In this document: positions 35,541 through 50,009 of the stretch, piece by piece
Layout of the letters: each line of letters starts with the position of its first letter
Numbering within the stretch: position 1 is the first letter of the stretch
Assembly: GCA_009741485.1 (NCBI GenBank)
Contig: CM019217.1
Span: 48,501,541-48,565,540 of the forward strand
Length of the DNA stretch: 64,000 bases
Source: Malurus cyaneus samueli
Taxonomy: Eukaryota > Chordata > Aves > Passeriformes > Maluridae
Direction of reading: 5' to 3'
Notes under the pieces: generated by a model
Seen by the model: only the letters and a program-made list of their open reading frames with translations
Told to the model about the DNA's origin: nothing
The model's database searches: none
Translations under genes and position numbers: made by a program

Positions 35541-38500
35541 TGCAGGACAGGCTAAGAACAAGAAGCTTCCCACAACCAGCAAGGAGAGTGGGCAGACAGT
35601 AATATGACCTCCAAACACAGTCAGATGCTGAGAATTCAATCTGGAAGTTGAGTTTTCAGTTGATGACAGGAGTTAAATCTTACCGTGTTTCCAAATAAGT
35701 CTCTAAGTGTTTAAAATTGTTATGCTAATACTGAAAACATTAGCATACAAAGTTTAAAATAATATACATATCACATGCACATCTACAGCAAGTCACAAGA
35801 GCACCCACAATTCTCACAGGCTCAGGAGCTGTCCCACACAGGGCACATCAAAATCTTGCACTGACATAACACGTGTTAATCATCCCCACTTTCAACCTCT
35901 ATTCTCCTCCTGTAATGACTATTTTCTTACCCACCCTGACCGCCTTAGCAATTCCTTACCTATCTTTACTCTGTCTGCAAACATGGGTGCAGTTTTGGTC
36001 CATCGAGTTTTCCTAGTAGCACTGCACCTGCAGAGGTTACAGCCTCCTCTCTGCTGCTGCTAGAAGTTATCCTCTCACTTATCAGCCTGGAGGAGAATTC
36101 CCCAGCTACTTCCAATCAACAAGAGACAGATTACCAAAGATATACAATTTGAACTAATTAACCTAGCCTAGATCCTTTTTGCCTAGGCAGGTGTGGGGTC
36201 ATCCACATGACCAACTTAGCTGGCTGCTGTGAAAAAATGAGAACCTCTGGGAGGAAGGATGTGATGAGCAGCCAGTAACCATCGTTCTTCCTCTTCCAGC
36301 TGCATCTACAGCTCTCCCTCTGAAAAACAGTCCCAATCCCCTCTGCAAAGGGTCATGCTTTCCTCTGCAGGCTAAGGGAACATGAAGTCATTACTATCAG
36401 GCTGAAGCCTGACAAGAGCAACTCCAAAATAGCTGTTCCTTGCACTGTCCCAGCTGCTCTTTAGTCTCTGAGGACCTCCCTCTGGCTTGGACCTCCTCCT
36501 ACAACCTGGCATCTGTAGGCCACCTGTTCTCCTCTATTTGTGCACCATCAACACCATTAGGTTGCTCCTCTTAATGCTGTGTCCTACCCAAGTTTCCATA
36601 ACTCTGCTCTGATTCTCTTCCTCCTGAGGTACTGTGGTCCTGGTCCAGCTCAGCATCCTTGAGTAAATGAGATGATTTGGGTGTCTTCATACAGCAGTGT
36701 GTGGTTACTCCCTGGGGCAGCCTCCTTAACTTGTTCAATTAGACTACAAATAATTTAAAACAAAATTTGTGCTGGAGGTTCTTATAAAATACCAGCTGCT
36801 CCTAAGTCCACAATTTAGGAATCCCTGAAGCATTACCATGCCTATGTTGGCTGAAATATCCTCAGCAAACAGGCTGCCAGCAGTTTTCTACCTTTGCAAT
36901 GTCATATTTTATGCTTAAGTGGCATAGTGCCTAAATACAGCACATTTGAAAACAGTCATGCCAAATTTTTAATTAAAAGACCCTTTTTGTTACTTCCAGT
37001 TAGGTAGGAGAGCAAAAATATCCTTTTCCCATTTATAGAAACTCCTATTTTTGCCTCTATTTTTACAAGAAACACAGAAACATTGCAAAGTATGCCCTGA
37101 ATGTGTCATCATCCAATAAAATTCCACATGTGCAAAAAACAGCCCTAAAATAAAGATTCTGTACTGACAAAGTTATAGCCAGCAGGAGGAAACCAGAGGC
37201 AGTGAGGTACAAGTTAAGAATAGTGTTACTAGCTATTGAAGGAGAGTCCAGGGTATATTTCAGAAGTTCAAGAATGAAATCTCCTGGACAATATTATAGA
37301 ATTCCCAAATGCATCCAAACGAGTTTTTACTTCATCTTGAGGAAGCCCTGTGCCTGTGCCTCTTCAGGCCCACTACAACACTTTCAGCAATAGAAACTTT
37401 TTGTTCTGAAAACCAGAGGAGGAAAGACCTGGAATACATCTATGCAACATGAAAGCTGGGAGGGAACCCAAGCGGGGCGAGCCACACAGGAAAAGAACAG
37501 TCTTCGATGGGTTTTGAACAAGCACAGGTGTGGTGGCATAAATTCCTAGTAGGATTGATGCATTTGTAGCATGGAAGACCTTGAGGAACCACATTTAATT
37601 GTCAAATAGTCTAGAGGAAGACTCTATTCCTCAAAACACATAATTACATAACCATATATGATTTACAGATGGTGAAAAAGTACAGCACCTGTCACGGACT
37701 TTGCTAAGCCAAAGCTTAAATATGGTTATCCTTCATAATATGTTTCTGACGAATCTTTTTAAATTCTAGGTCCACTGCCAAATGTGAGGACTAATCCTTT
37801 CCCCCCAAAAAATGGATTTAAGTGTTTACAACATTGTCACCAGTCTGATGTTTACCAGCTGAGGAGAAATCCAGTGCCCTAGAGGGCATTATTCCTGCTG
37901 ACAGAAAACCAAGTAAGGTTGCTGAAAAAAACGTGCTCTGAAGTCAAGTGAAGATTGTAGTGCTTTAAATACTGGTACCAATATTAATTATTTCAGCTAG
38001 ATGAAAAAGATAAAAGTTAAATATTTTTTCTCCAAGTTTTCTTCAATTCTCAAAGCAACACTGAAAGGGTTGCACTCTAAGGTGCAAACTAATAGGAGTA
38101 AGAACGTAGGCTAAGCATACACTAGCAAATGGTGCAGCATGGTAGGAATATATCCATAAGGAGAAGCAGCCGGTGGTAAAAATGAAATATCCTCACTGTT
38201 GGATATTCAGGGACTCCTGGCTCTTAGCAGTCTGGTCCTGTAAGCTGAATGCCCACTAGCAGGTTGGAATATATTTTTTTGTTTAGTTGCCGCCAGAGCA
38301 AATCCAGCTAGCGTGCTGCCAGGCTGGCCCACAAAGCACAACAATGCACCTTCGATGTGGGTGAGTGGATGGTGTTTTTCAGAGCTCACTAACATGCTAA
38401 TGGAAGTGTCAAACACAGAGGAGCACAAACCTAAGTCTTGTTTAGGACTTGTGACTCCAGGTCACAAGATTTGCAGCTTCCTTTTTCACTGATTACTGGC

Positions 38501-41500
38501 CATCATAGCAGGTTTATGGATTTCAGTGATAACATCAGGAGTTCCCTTCACTCTGAAATCTAAGCCATTTTTATTGGGTATCTAATTTTAGGGCTTTATA
38601 TCTGATACTGTTTATTTACATGTTTTAAGAAACGAGAAAGTGTAGCTGAGGTGAAGACATGTAGCAAGAGTATTCCAGATGGTCAGAGCTGTAGGAGAAA
38701 GAAATTACACTGGATTACACTGGTGTGTTACAGACCCGCTGGGAAGAAATTAAAATGAGTGAGTTAATGATAAATTATGAATGAAGTATGTGCCATGAAT
38801 ATTAACCACACACACTCTATGTACTTTCTGAAACTGTCTGTCTCCAGAAGAATAGTTCTGTAGCCACAAGACAGCATCAGTTTATTTAGGAGACATGGGA
38901 ACTCTGTAGGGAGCAGGAATGCTACAGAACTAAAGAAATTGTCTGGTGTCCTGAAAAACAGAAAATTATTCCTAACTTACACAGCACACTAAATAACAGA
39001 GACATTAAACTTTTATGGCACTCCTAGGGGTGGATGGAAGTCCATTTCAATAACAGATTTATTCTCCCCAGTTATAAAACATCAAGATTTACATGAACCT
39101 GGGGAGGGGGCAAAGCCAGGGAGATACGGAAAGAAGTACATCCCGGTACAACATTAATTAATAAATAACAGAAGTGTCTTGAGACTCCAAAAATATGGGC
39201 AGAAGTATTAATGTCAGTAAGAGATATTTTTGGAAAGGATACCTGTGTGACTTCAGAACAATGTTTTCTTTAAGGACTGGAATGAAACTTCCACATGTCA
39301 ACCATAAAAATGAAAAATAAGTTGTCACTTTAAATTTTCTTTCCTAGGCAAGCACCTTATTTCAGCCTCTATTGAGGAGCAAGAATGTAGGGAGCAGAGA
39401 ATCCTCTTTTTGAACTTTTTGAGGACATGCAATAGTAAGCACAGACATTTCTCTAACCTACAGTTCTCCATGCTTTAATGAAGTTTAGTCAGTAATATCA
39501 GATATGAAGGCTGTGCTGGCACAAGGATCTGAAAACACAATGCTCCTGACAGCCTTTCTGAAGGCTCGGGTGTTTGTGGCCAGACACCTCCAGAACTTTC
39601 CAGATTTCCATTGTTGTGGCATGTGTACATGGCAAGCAGGAGAACACAGCCTGGTGGTCCTCAGTGGCCAAGGAAGGGCAAAGAAGGCTCCAGCACCATT
39701 TGCCAGTGCCAGCCTCAGGAACAGGCACCTGCTTCTCTTTGTTTCACCGGCAGCAGAGGAGCCAAACCAACGCTGCTCAGAGCACAAGGCTCCAGATTAA
39801 CTTCTGTGAGCTAGGGCAGTGAGTCAGGAAAGTGAAACACAGCCAAAGCCACTCAGCTGGGCTGAGCTGCTGATGGTGGGTGCACAGAACAGGTAAGAAA
39901 TGCCTGAGACACAGCTCAGGGCACAGAACTGGCAGTAATGGCAGACAGACTCCAGCAGCTGGAGAAACCAATCCCTTGCTGCGGTGCTGAGATCTCACTG
40001 AGGCAAGAATAAAGTTCAACATGTACTTTTTGGCTCTTATTTTTAGAAGACTAACTTGCCTTGCTTAGTATTACATGCTTACTTAAGATATCCAGGAAAC
40101 TATGCTCCAGCCCTGTGCCTCAGAACAGCACACATAAAACCTACCATAAACTTCTACTCTGCTCCAAAAATGCCAGAAATGTCACTTTTAAGGCAGAAAT
40201 TGAAGGACATGCTTCCAAATACATGGAATATTGTAAGAGTTAGACCATTGTGTAAAGGGATAAAAATACAAAGCATTAACATGCAGTTTAAGAATTAAAA
40301 GCCTGAAAATGTCAGGATGTATAGTGCACAAGGTTGTCAATCATGCAAGAAACATCCATATAATGAAGGAATATATTGGCAGTAAAAAGTCATATGCAGT
40401 ATTTAAGAAGTGATTTCTGCCTTGCTTCTCCTTAAAAAAGAAAAATTTATCTAGGTACACAGAACAACACAGAGTGAGTGGACACAAGGCATGTATTTTT
40501 GTCCACTTTGCATACATCTAGAATTCTTGATTAGGTTGTTTGGGTTTTTATTTTTTCCTTGTAATTTAGTTTTGGAAACAGCTAGGTTATTCTGGCATGA
40601 ATTTATTCAAAATGTCTGCTTCAGCATGGGAAGAAAATGGCTTCTTTCTCTTATTGTCTGTGCTAAAAAAAAAATAAACCTTTACAGGTATTTTATATCT
40701 CTAAAACTCTTTGAAGTTTGCTGAAAACATTTCACCTCTTTAAAGAATGATTTTGAATTTAGAAATGAAATGGCACTAATAACAAGGAAGCAATGTCCAA
40801 ATCACAAGATAGCATCCTATGTATCTCCAGAATAATATTTTCCCCCGCATATACAGACAAATAGAAGGATATTTATAGAATTTGCTTCAGACTTAATTTA
40901 ATCTAGCTATCAGCAGCACAGATTGTCCAGTAGCATGATCTTTAGTGCAGGACTGTGGTGACTTGGAAACTGATGGTGTGGCACACAAGTTCCAATGGTT
41001 AGCAAGACATGAAGCCTCTGCCACGGCATCCTGAAATCCCATCATTGTTGTCTCCAGCTTGCTCTGCAGATGGGGAAGAGACCCCTTGAAATTCCATGTG
41101 ATACACTCTCTGAGCATCTGCTGTGTAGAGCTATTGTTAAACCAGATTACTAGGCTGGCAGTGTTTTGAAACCACTTGCTCCCCATCAGCCTGGAACTGG
41201 AAAGCAGCAACCAGCACAGATTGAGCAGCTCTGGGTCAGGCAGCAGAGCCAGGGTGAGCAGAGGGGGAGGCTTGGCTGTGCTGCAGCCCAACCTCCCTGC
41301 GCCGAGTCTGGCTGGGGAACTGCATCTGCAGCCCCCGGGGATGCCAGTAGCTCACAAGGCCACACACAGCTTATGCTGGATAAAACTCATGGTGAGCTGT
41401 GCTCACTATCCTGTTTTCCAGGGACATCAGCACTCAGTAACTGCTCAACTTTTCACCTGTTCACTTGTTGTCACCTTTCAAAAGAGGTCCTAGTGCCATC

Positions 41501-43064
41501 TAATGCACGCTGGGTAGCAGATCCAGGGATCTGTATCCTGGCAGGGATAAGCTAAGTGAGTTGAAACAAATGAGGTGTTGCAGTCCATGACACAGGAAAG
41601 CAGGCAAATGATTAATAGTCCAGTGAAAGATTATCCTCATCTGATATTTCCACACTTGTGTGAAATCCATCCCAGCTGCAATTTAATGTAACAGTTGTCT
41701 ATTTGGAGCTCCTTACAACCCTGCCTCTGGTATTTTATAATTTTTTGCATCGATTTTCCAGCAACTTTTAAGAATTAGTATAAAAATACATTAGAGTCCT
41801 AAAGATTTTAAATTGAAGTGTTCAAAATAGTTTGTTTTCCAAGTCTAGATATTGCAGAATGGTAGCAAAACCCTCTAGCCTGAAAGACAATGAAGTAATC
41901 TGCCAAACCACAGCAAAGAGAAAGGCTGCTGGTAAAGGGGCAACAAAGACTTACTTCAAGGCTAAATCTGTTCTGTAGCTTAAGAAAGGACAATGTGATC
42001 ATCAATCCAATCAGGGAGAGGAGAAAAATGCCTTTCCCAAGTCTAATCACTAAACACCAGGGCTTTTGTAAAGATGGGCCGTGTCTCATGTGCAACTTGC
42101 TATTTAGTTATTACTAAGTATCTTTTTATCTTCTCATGCCTGCAGTGACCAAATGTCAGAGGAAATTTTCTGTCCTGTCTTTCTCCATCCATTTCTCACA
42201 CTGTTTCAGTAAGACACTGCAAAAAAAAAATCAACAGCTCTTACTAAAGCAAAAGAAAATATTTTCTGTAGTTCTGTATTTTTATCAGAGGGGGAAAGGC
42301 AAGAGCATCACCATAAAAATCCTTTACTAAAGGGGCTACTCTTGTGGTATACATGGAATAATCATGGGAAATAACAATTATGACAACAAGGCATTGTAAG
42401 AACTCTGAATCATTGTAAGATCTATTACTCCTTTTCACCCATGCCCATCTCCTTTGATAGAGCAAAAAGAGTTATTTATTTTCTGATAAAAAAATAAGGT
42501 GGGTGGGAATGAAAAAAACAAGGTATAGAAAAGAGGAGATACACAGGAGAGTGTCAAGATCTGGTGATGTTCAGCTCATACTGGAAGTTTAGAAGGTCAG
42601 AGTTTATAGGGACAAATGGTCCCTCTCCTACAGAAAATCCTGTTTCTACAGAGGGAAATCAACTGGCTGCTCCCTCCGTTGCCAGGATGACAGACCAAAT
42701 CTTCCTTCATTTCCTTCCTCTTTCCATTACACTTCATGTACCTCCTGATATATTGCTATTGTATGTAATAACAGGTGTCCTACCTTACGGTAAACTTCCT
42801 GAGGAAAAGCCCAAGGAAAACATCTGACAAACCCAAAACCATAACATTTTGGTACCTTTGGGGGGCAATCTTAGGGGAACACACCTTCAAGCTGTGCCTC
42901 CCACCACTCACTGGAGTGGAAAGATTCAAGGAGAAAAGTCTTAAAGACAAGCTTCTCCAGGGAGCTGGAATAGTGCACCTGCAGTGAGTGGAGAGAGAAT
43001 GCTTTATGTCAGTGAAGTTATTAAGACCTTTGCAAACATTCGCGTAACCACAGTCCTGGTAGGA
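35541..43064. other. Low-copy DNA, nothing recognised
   Basis: No transposon family, RNA gene or exon pair recognised. A 10-bp tandem repeat (attacactgg twice) lies near 38707-38726. Overlapping 129-132 codon frames on both strands at 40893-41555 reflect a locally GC-richer stretch without splice support. Confidence 0.4.
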
Positions 43065-43105
43065 TTTTCTTTTTGGTTTTTTTTTCTGTTTTTTTTTTTT
43101 TCTTC
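43065..43105 (+). repeat. T-rich low-complexity tract
   Basis: T runs broken by gg and c over about 40 bases; slippage-prone. Confidence 0.85.
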
Positions 43106-43163
43106 CTCATTTCCCTTTGTCCTTTATCTTTCTGATTGAATAGGCAGTAAAATAAAGAGTTTG

Positions 43164-43235
43164 GATTTAAAGATAAGCTATTAATAGATAATGGGGATAA
43201 GGCTTAGATTTAAAGATAAGGTATTAATAGATAAT
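43164..43235 (+). repeat. Two-copy direct repeat, 29 bp unit, 43 bp offset
   Basis: The unit gatttaaagataag.tattaatagataat occurs at 43164-43192 and 43207-43235 with one mismatch (c/g) in 29. It is a recent local duplication in AT-rich DNA. Confidence 0.88.
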
Positions 43236-46200
43236 AATAGGGAGGAGGTTTGGACTAAATACCATACAGGAAATACTGAAGAACTTTGTGTTGTTACAAA
43301 GAATGGGAGGCTCCTTTGAAAAGAATTCCACACTAATAATTTATCTTACAGTTAAGGAAATGGTATCATCCTTTCAGTTAACCTCTGACTATAACCAACA
43401 ATTATCATTCCTATCTCAAATTTTTATATCTTTGAGAAACCAAACAATCATAAGAACAGTTGTGATGTACCTTGTCAGAGCTGGGAGCAAGGAATAGACC
43501 CTAGGATGACTACTGCTCTATCCACAAGCAATTTAATAAACTTTTCTCTCCAGGGGGGAAAAAAATCTTACAATGTCGTAATATTTTCATAGCATTTTGT
43601 TTTCTGAGGTTTTGCATTAACTCTCAACGAAGTCAGATGACGAAAAGCAAGTAAACAACTAAACAGTAAATTTATCCATTGTTCCTAGGTTCTGTCTTAT
43701 GACTGGGTCACTTGTTACTTTCACAGTATTTTTTTTAAATACCTTTTTCTGTAAGTGCTTCCGGTTTCCTTTGATAAATCCAAATTTGCTCATCACTGTG
43801 GAAAACTCTTTTCTTAGTCAAGAGGATCCTTCATTTACCTCAGGTCTTTAAACCTTTCCACCCTCCAAGTCAGAGACAAGGACCAGGTTTCCAGATCTAA
43901 TTTCAGCAGATTGTGGGTTGGATATTTTCTGAGCAGGGACTTTACCAGGTTGAACGCAGCTGAGGAGAGGAAGTTCTATAGACCAATATTTCAGCTAATG
44001 CCTCCTTCATAAGGCAAGCAGCCAAAACATTCATCTGCAGAGTTTCCTTCCTAGTTACATAGTGAGATTTACCCTGAGTGTTTGTAGTGATAGATCGAGC
44101 TTTCGAGAGACCAACTCTCACTAACGGCCTCAAAAGCAAGGAAAAGAAACTACAAACAATATATAATCCACACCATGAACATCTGTACCCAGTACCTTTG
44201 CAAATTTGCTTCCTTTTCTATGGCTGCTCATCTTTCTGAAGCATTTTTAAGGAACCAGCCTCCTTCAGCTGGGAAATTCCTCCTCTTCTGTTCCTTGTGA
44301 AGATACAGATGGCAATGACAACACTGCTGTTCACTTAGGATTTGGATAGTGAGTGTTCACTGTTTTATCAAGCTCAAGGAAAATTTATTTAAAGGTAGAT
44401 TTCATCATTTTTTGTGTGTTTATTCTGGGAATAATTATCACTCAAAAGAATGTGTTTCTGACATTTATGATACAAACCTGATATTCATGATGCAACTTTC
44501 ACTTTTCAAAAAAAGCCAGTGTTTGAGTCTTGACTCACCATGCATAATTTAAGTAAATTTCTCCTCAAAAGTATCTTCTGGTTTTGGATGAAACATTTGA
44601 ATTTTAATAATTAAGGTTCAGTTCGAGTCTTACACTGAGTCTGTTCTGCTGATTCTGGTGGAATAATTCCACCTTTCAGTAAATATACTAGCAGTATCAG
44701 AACAAGAAAAAAATGCTTTTCTTGAGGAATATGGACAAATATCTAGATATTTTTCCTTCCATAAAATTGAAGTCCATGTTAATAAACTAATTCCTTATAT
44801 TAAAAGTTACTCCACAATGATTAGACCACAGATGGCATCTCTGTCTTAAATAGTGTACATTTTTTAAGCAAAACATCTAACACTGTGGGTAAGGCAGGAT
44901 TACATTGGAGACACTGCTAATTTAAGTGTCAAACGCTTTTAAAAGTTGAAAGTGTTCACTCATAACTGTTATGAATTCAGCATATGTTATAAATTATGTG
45001 CTAAAAAGCAGATGAATTCTGCATAATGTCTTCTTTCAATTAAACATTAATTGGCCTACATGTTTTAAAAAAACAGGATTAGGATAGGTGAGGCTGCTTT
45101 CTGGTTTAAAAAGAAAAAAAAAAAAAGATATTGAGAGGATTCGACCAAAGGGTTCCCTGGTAAAATTGATAACTGTAGTGGGACAGGCAAGAGTGTCTGT
45201 TGTTTGAAGCTTCAAACTCATTTATAAATTTACACTTGCATCACATTCTTGATAGCCTATAGTAGCTGAAAATTCAGATGAAAAGTCACAATATTTCCTT
45301 CATGGAGGGGCTGGACAGCAAGTGGAATTTTGTCCTAATACCTTTTACTAACTTGACAACCTATCATTTTTTACTGTCCCATGTGGACTGTAAAGAAGTC
45401 AAAGACCATATAAAAGAGCAATGAATTTACAAGTCTTCATTAAGCACCCATTTCTTACAAAAAAAAAAGCCATCAAGGAACTAAAAATATCAGCTGTACC
45501 AATTTCAAATACTTTTTGCTCCCAAGCAAAACGACATTATAACCAAACCACCTCAGATACACAAAAAATATTTTTTTGCCCACCAAGGCTACACCAGAGA
45601 TCCCTTCCACAGAGTCAAGCAGCTTCTCTGCAGCTACCAGGGTTCAGCAAAACTATTCAACAATGACATTTCCTGGCAAAAGAAAAACTGGGCAAGAAGA
45701 ACTGAATGGTGCTGAGTAGTGCTTTGTGATTCAGATGCAAATAAATTTAATTACAAGTCTTGAACATCAAATAACCAGGAGCTGTAAATAAAGGTCATAA
45801 ATGTCTCACATCAATGTATGCACAAAGAAGCTGTGAAAAAATGTCATGTCTGCACTCTATCCGAGCATACATTAAATGAACTCTGACTTTGTCACAGTGC
45901 TTTCCAAAATATTAAGCATAGCAAACAAAAAATTATAGATCCTTCAGCCAATACAAACGTGTAGGATAAAGTTTTCTCATCTAGTATTCAAACAAAACCT
46001 CTCTCTTCATTCTCCAAATTAGTTTGTTCATCTTTTCTTGCCATTTTCAAGTGTTTGAAAATTACTGGTTTGCCCCAAAATTCAAAGTATGAAAAGTCAC
46101 GAAAACACTGACCCGTGTTTTATTGTTGATTTTATGGAAACCAGAAAATGCTGAAATATTCACATTACAGTTTTGTCTGTTATGATCTGGAACTCCACAA

Positions 46201-46818
46201 GGCACCTAAAACTATTACTTTCTGTGGTCTTAAGTCTCCCCTGAACACACTTCAACAACCTTGAGCAATGAAACATCTCAGAGTTGAGATTACACCTTCT
46301 AGTCCTGCTAAATGCTTTTTAAGAATTTGAACTTGGAAAGAGCCAAGTACCCTTTCCTACTGAGGTGACAACAACAAAAATAAGTTATTAGGGAGAAAGA
46401 AAACGCCACCAAAACAACACTTTGAGCAATAAGGTAGACAAGACACAGTGTTTGCAGGAGGTAAAACAAACAGAAGTTAACTTCTTTGTAAGTCTAAAAC
46501 AGGCAGTAAAACCTAAAATTAAATACAAGGTCTTCCAATTCTCTTTCCACTATCCAAACCACTCAGTCTCAGTTGCCTTCATTTGATGCCTCAAAGAGAG
46601 GTCAAAGTACGGACTGCCTCTCAGTTTAAAATATGCTGGAAAAGAGCTGAAGCCAATGTCAGCCTCAGCACAAACAATGCAGCCAACTGATGAATTAACC
46701 AAGGGGTTTGGGCCCACGTTTAATTGAACAGACCAAAAACCTCTTTCAATGGTCTTTGAATGAAATCTTTAGGGAGAAATCCTGGTTCTGCTGGAGTGAG
46801 TAGGAGCTTTGAGTTCCT
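43236..46818. other. Low-copy AT-rich DNA
   Basis: No recognised repeat family, exon or RNA gene. Confidence 0.45.
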
Positions 46819-46858
46819 TAAGCAATGAAGTCAACAGTTAAGCAATGAAGCAAACAGT
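46819..46858 (+). repeat. Two-copy tandem repeat, 20 bp unit
   Basis: A 20-base unit starting taagcaatgaag occurs back to back at 46819-46838 and 46839-46858 with two mismatches. Confidence 0.88.
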
Positions 46859-46907
46859 CCAGAGTTTACCGCAGAAAATATTCAGGGCTTCTCACCTCCA
46901 AGTTCAG

Positions 46908-47075
46908 CTTTCACATTTAAATTCTACCGAGGATAATAAGAGTAGTCTGCCAATTCCAGTTCGCAAAAAGGCAAGCAGAGCCAGCCAGACTCCTTCTGTG
47001 CGATCTACTGGAGACAACATCACAAACTCTGTGTCTTCTTTCACATCCTCTGAAGTAGCAGAGCACCACACCTGA
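46908..47075 (+). CDS. Possible terminal coding exon, Ser/Thr-rich tail
   Basis: A pyrimidine-rich acceptor (cttctcacctccaagttcag) is followed in phase 0 by 55 codons and TGA. The peptide begins LSHLNSTEDNKSSLPIPVRK. Its remainder is Ser/Thr-rich with basic residues (RKKASRASQTP) and ends SSEVAEHHT, like a disordered C-terminal tail. The stretch holds several CpGs in codon positions, unlike its AT-rich flanks. An AATAAA lies 73 bases after the stop. Phase 0 entry is compatible with the candidate exon at 32820-32897, which would make this an alternative 3' end of the same gene, but that is inference. No family recognised. Confidence 0.25.
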   Translation, partial: LSHLNSTEDNKSSLPIPVRKKASRASQTPSVRSTGDNITNSVSSFTSSEVAEHHT

Positions 47076-47148
47076 CTCACAGGGACAGCACAGGAATGAC
47101 TGCAGTGACATTAGTGTGGGTGCTCAGACTGCCATGGAAAGGACCACA

Positions 47149-47154
47149 AATAAA
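47149..47154 (+). terminator. Possible polyadenylation signal AATAAA
   Basis: AATAAA 73 bases after the TGA at 47073-47075. The downstream T/GT-rich stretch (ttctcttgttt) is modest. Confidence 0.18.
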
Positions 47155-48419
47155 CCTTAGAAACAGAGCAGAAGAAGAATCCGCATTTCTCTTGTTTACA
47201 CGAGAGATGTTATCATGCTCCCCAGGAAGCCAATGATAAAACACTCACTGACGTCAATGGGAGCGCATTCAAGCCTCCATTTAAGTTAAAACTGAGAAAT
47301 GTTCAAGTAGTAGTTTTTCTCTTCCCCCTTACCCTCTGTAAAGTGAACAACTTCATCCTCACTAAATCACTGATGTTTGTCAGCTTCCTGCCTCTCCCTG
47401 CATGGTGGGATCCAAGCAGCCAAGCTGTTTATAGAAACACATAGACTTGTGTATGATTTTAATTTTATTTGGACCTAGAGAAGAGCAAGACTTGCCAGGG
47501 GTGGTTTCTGACACTACAGGATTCACTCATTTACTTCACAGTTGCAAAAGAGGAGGAAACACATTCAAACTGGGTCTCCTGTGGGTGTGGCAGGAGATAC
47601 AGTCCACAAATATGTGTGAGAGCTCCTATAAATATTCCATAGTTTTAAGAACTTAATTCAAAGTCCTTCAAAACCCACTGAATACCCATGGATACAGGAA
47701 AGGATCTTGTCAGGTCCTCAAAGAGAATGAAGGGACATGGATCCATAATGCCCCATTTATCTCAGAAGTAATTAGGTTAATAACCTCCTTGGCTAGAATT
47801 ACAGAACTCTCTAAATCCTGCTCTCACGTATTTGCATCAACACCTTCTAATCACACAGAAAACGTGGATTGCAGATCTGTGCCCCCACTGACTTTTGCTG
47901 AGGCATAACTATGCTCTTAAAAGTTAGTGTCCTTGGTGCTAAATGCCCCAAAAGGGATAATTTGGAAAGAATTGGTGCTACTGAGATACTGAATGATGAC
48001 ATCAGAGCTAAGTGTGAATGTTCACCTTCTACATTCCATTTCAGTTCAACAGTCACAGCTTCAAAAATTGGTTTCCCAAATGCTTCAGTCCCATATGCAT
48101 TCACCTAGCAAGGTTTCACTGAATATCTTACTTCCTTTGATTTATGAATCTCTTCAATGGGCAAGAATTGAGGAAAAGCCTGAACATTTTTGAGAAAGAA
48201 GTATATCATAAATATGCTTAACATTTGTTTTAGTATTTGTTTCAGTTGCTGCTTGTTGAGTGAGCAAAAGTCTCAAGGACTACAGTAACTGGAAAAGTTA
48301 ATAATGGAAACATACAGGGAGCAAAGCAATTAGGAGAAAATTGACCCAATATCTCTTCTTCTTTCTCACATATATGCACAATTGATAATAATCAAAGAAA
48401 AAAGATAGGTTTTATGCAC
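47155..48419. other. Low-copy AT-rich DNA
   Basis: No recognised repeat, exon or RNA gene. Confidence 0.4.
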
Positions 48420-48421
48420 AA

Positions 48422-48452
<31 letters not shown>

Positions 48453-48456
48453 AAAT
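48420..48456 (+). repeat. (A)nT low-complexity tract
   Basis: Runs of 5 to 10 A separated by single T over 37 bases. Confidence 0.88.
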
Positions 48457-50009
48457 CAAACCTCTCTACCCAGTCTGTCTTTGTTGCACATTCATCTTTC
48501 TGCTTAGCGTGACATGGCTCTTTCAGAAGTCACTTACTGAAAATTTCACTATTGTTTCAGCTTAATATCGAGACCAACTTGCCTAAAATATATGACTTCC
48601 TGAATAGCTGCACATAGTTCTTTGACAGTCTTTTTGCCTCACAGAGATGTTACAGGGGTGGGCTCTTCCCCCTCGCCTTCCCAAATATTTTCTTTATTGC
48701 GCTCTGAACTTCAGAGGGAGATCCAGGAGAGTAGCTGTGCATCAGCAGGGCCCCACGCTGGCTCTGCTCAGGGGCGGGGAGCAGGCACTCCAAAGCTATC
48801 CTGCATGGCAAGTGGGCTCTGCCCTAATTGCTAACAGACTGACATAACAGGCACCAATGTGAAGATGATTAAGTCTCCCCTGACATCACTCCAAAAGACA
48901 CTTACGCACCCTCCTCCAGCCTTCCCCTTCCTTCGTAGGTGAAGAAAGGCCACAGTTAACATCACTGCTTCTGCAGTAAGGCCAAAAATGAGAGGGGAAA
49001 GTGATGGCTAACCACACAGCCCCATGGTGTAAACTCTGCTAATGAATATCAACCATTCCTAATGTACAGTTAATATTTTCTGCTCCCAAAACTGCCAACA
49101 TCTGCTGATTTATCATTTCATTTACTCACTGCTATTTCAAAGCCTTGTCTGTGAGAAAACAGGGCAGATGAGCCCTTTGTCCACGGTCTCAGATTAGTAT
49201 TTAGCTTTGGATGCTTTTAGCTCCCTCTCTGTTAAAATAGTGTGCCATGCTTGCCAAGGTTTCTTGTGCAGACACACTGCAGAAAGAGAGCGAGCTGGAT
49301 GCCTCCAAGCACTGCAGTCTTCTCAGACAGTCCAGAGAAATGGATCTGTGATATGGGCAGAACATCAGTGAGACATCCCGGAGAACACACCTGTTCACCA
49401 GAGAAAACCAGCAAAAGCTGAACAAGGAGAATCCTTCGGCACCCTGAATAAATTCTGCACAGTCACATCAAAGAATATTTGCAGGCAACCCAAAGGGAGT
49501 CAGCACAAAGTCCAGCAACTTAAAGAGTGGGAGACCACAATATAATCTGTTACCATTTATGGAAATTACTAACATAATTAAATAAGAAAATAACGCTTTT
49601 AAAAATAATTTTATTTATTCATAAACCATACTTCAATAATCCACACCATACACCGGCACAGGCAGAAACCCATCAATTTTCACCTTCTCATTCAAGACAA
49701 TTTATGGTGTCAAATTAAAAAAAACCATGAAATTAAGGTGTCTGGTGAGTGCGACATTTTCTTTAGAGAAATAAATACCAAGAGAAAACTTTTAATGAAA
49801 ATAGTTAAGCAGAAGACAATGACTAGAGGTTTGTCGCATGCCCATAATGTTGTCAGAGAATTGCTGGTTCTCAAACTTTACTGAATATTTTCCAGCAATG
49901 TACTTAGCATGTGACCTCTCTGTGGCTCCACAGTTTCCCCAACTGTTTTCATAGCTCATAAAACGTTTAGGAAGTGTTTATAAAAACTGCTTGAGGAAAC
50001 CGTGCCACA
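48457..50009. other. Low-copy DNA
   Basis: Nothing recognised. A short GC-richer patch lies at about 48740-48800. Confidence 0.4.

Noticed and set aside
39742..39893. Segment between a ccggcag acceptor and a gtaaga donor, plus strand
   Set aside because: Stops in all three frames.
40893..41555. Overlapping 129-132 codon frames on both strands
   Set aside because: A locally GC-richer stretch lowers stop frequency on both strands; no splice signals, motifs or family resemblance.
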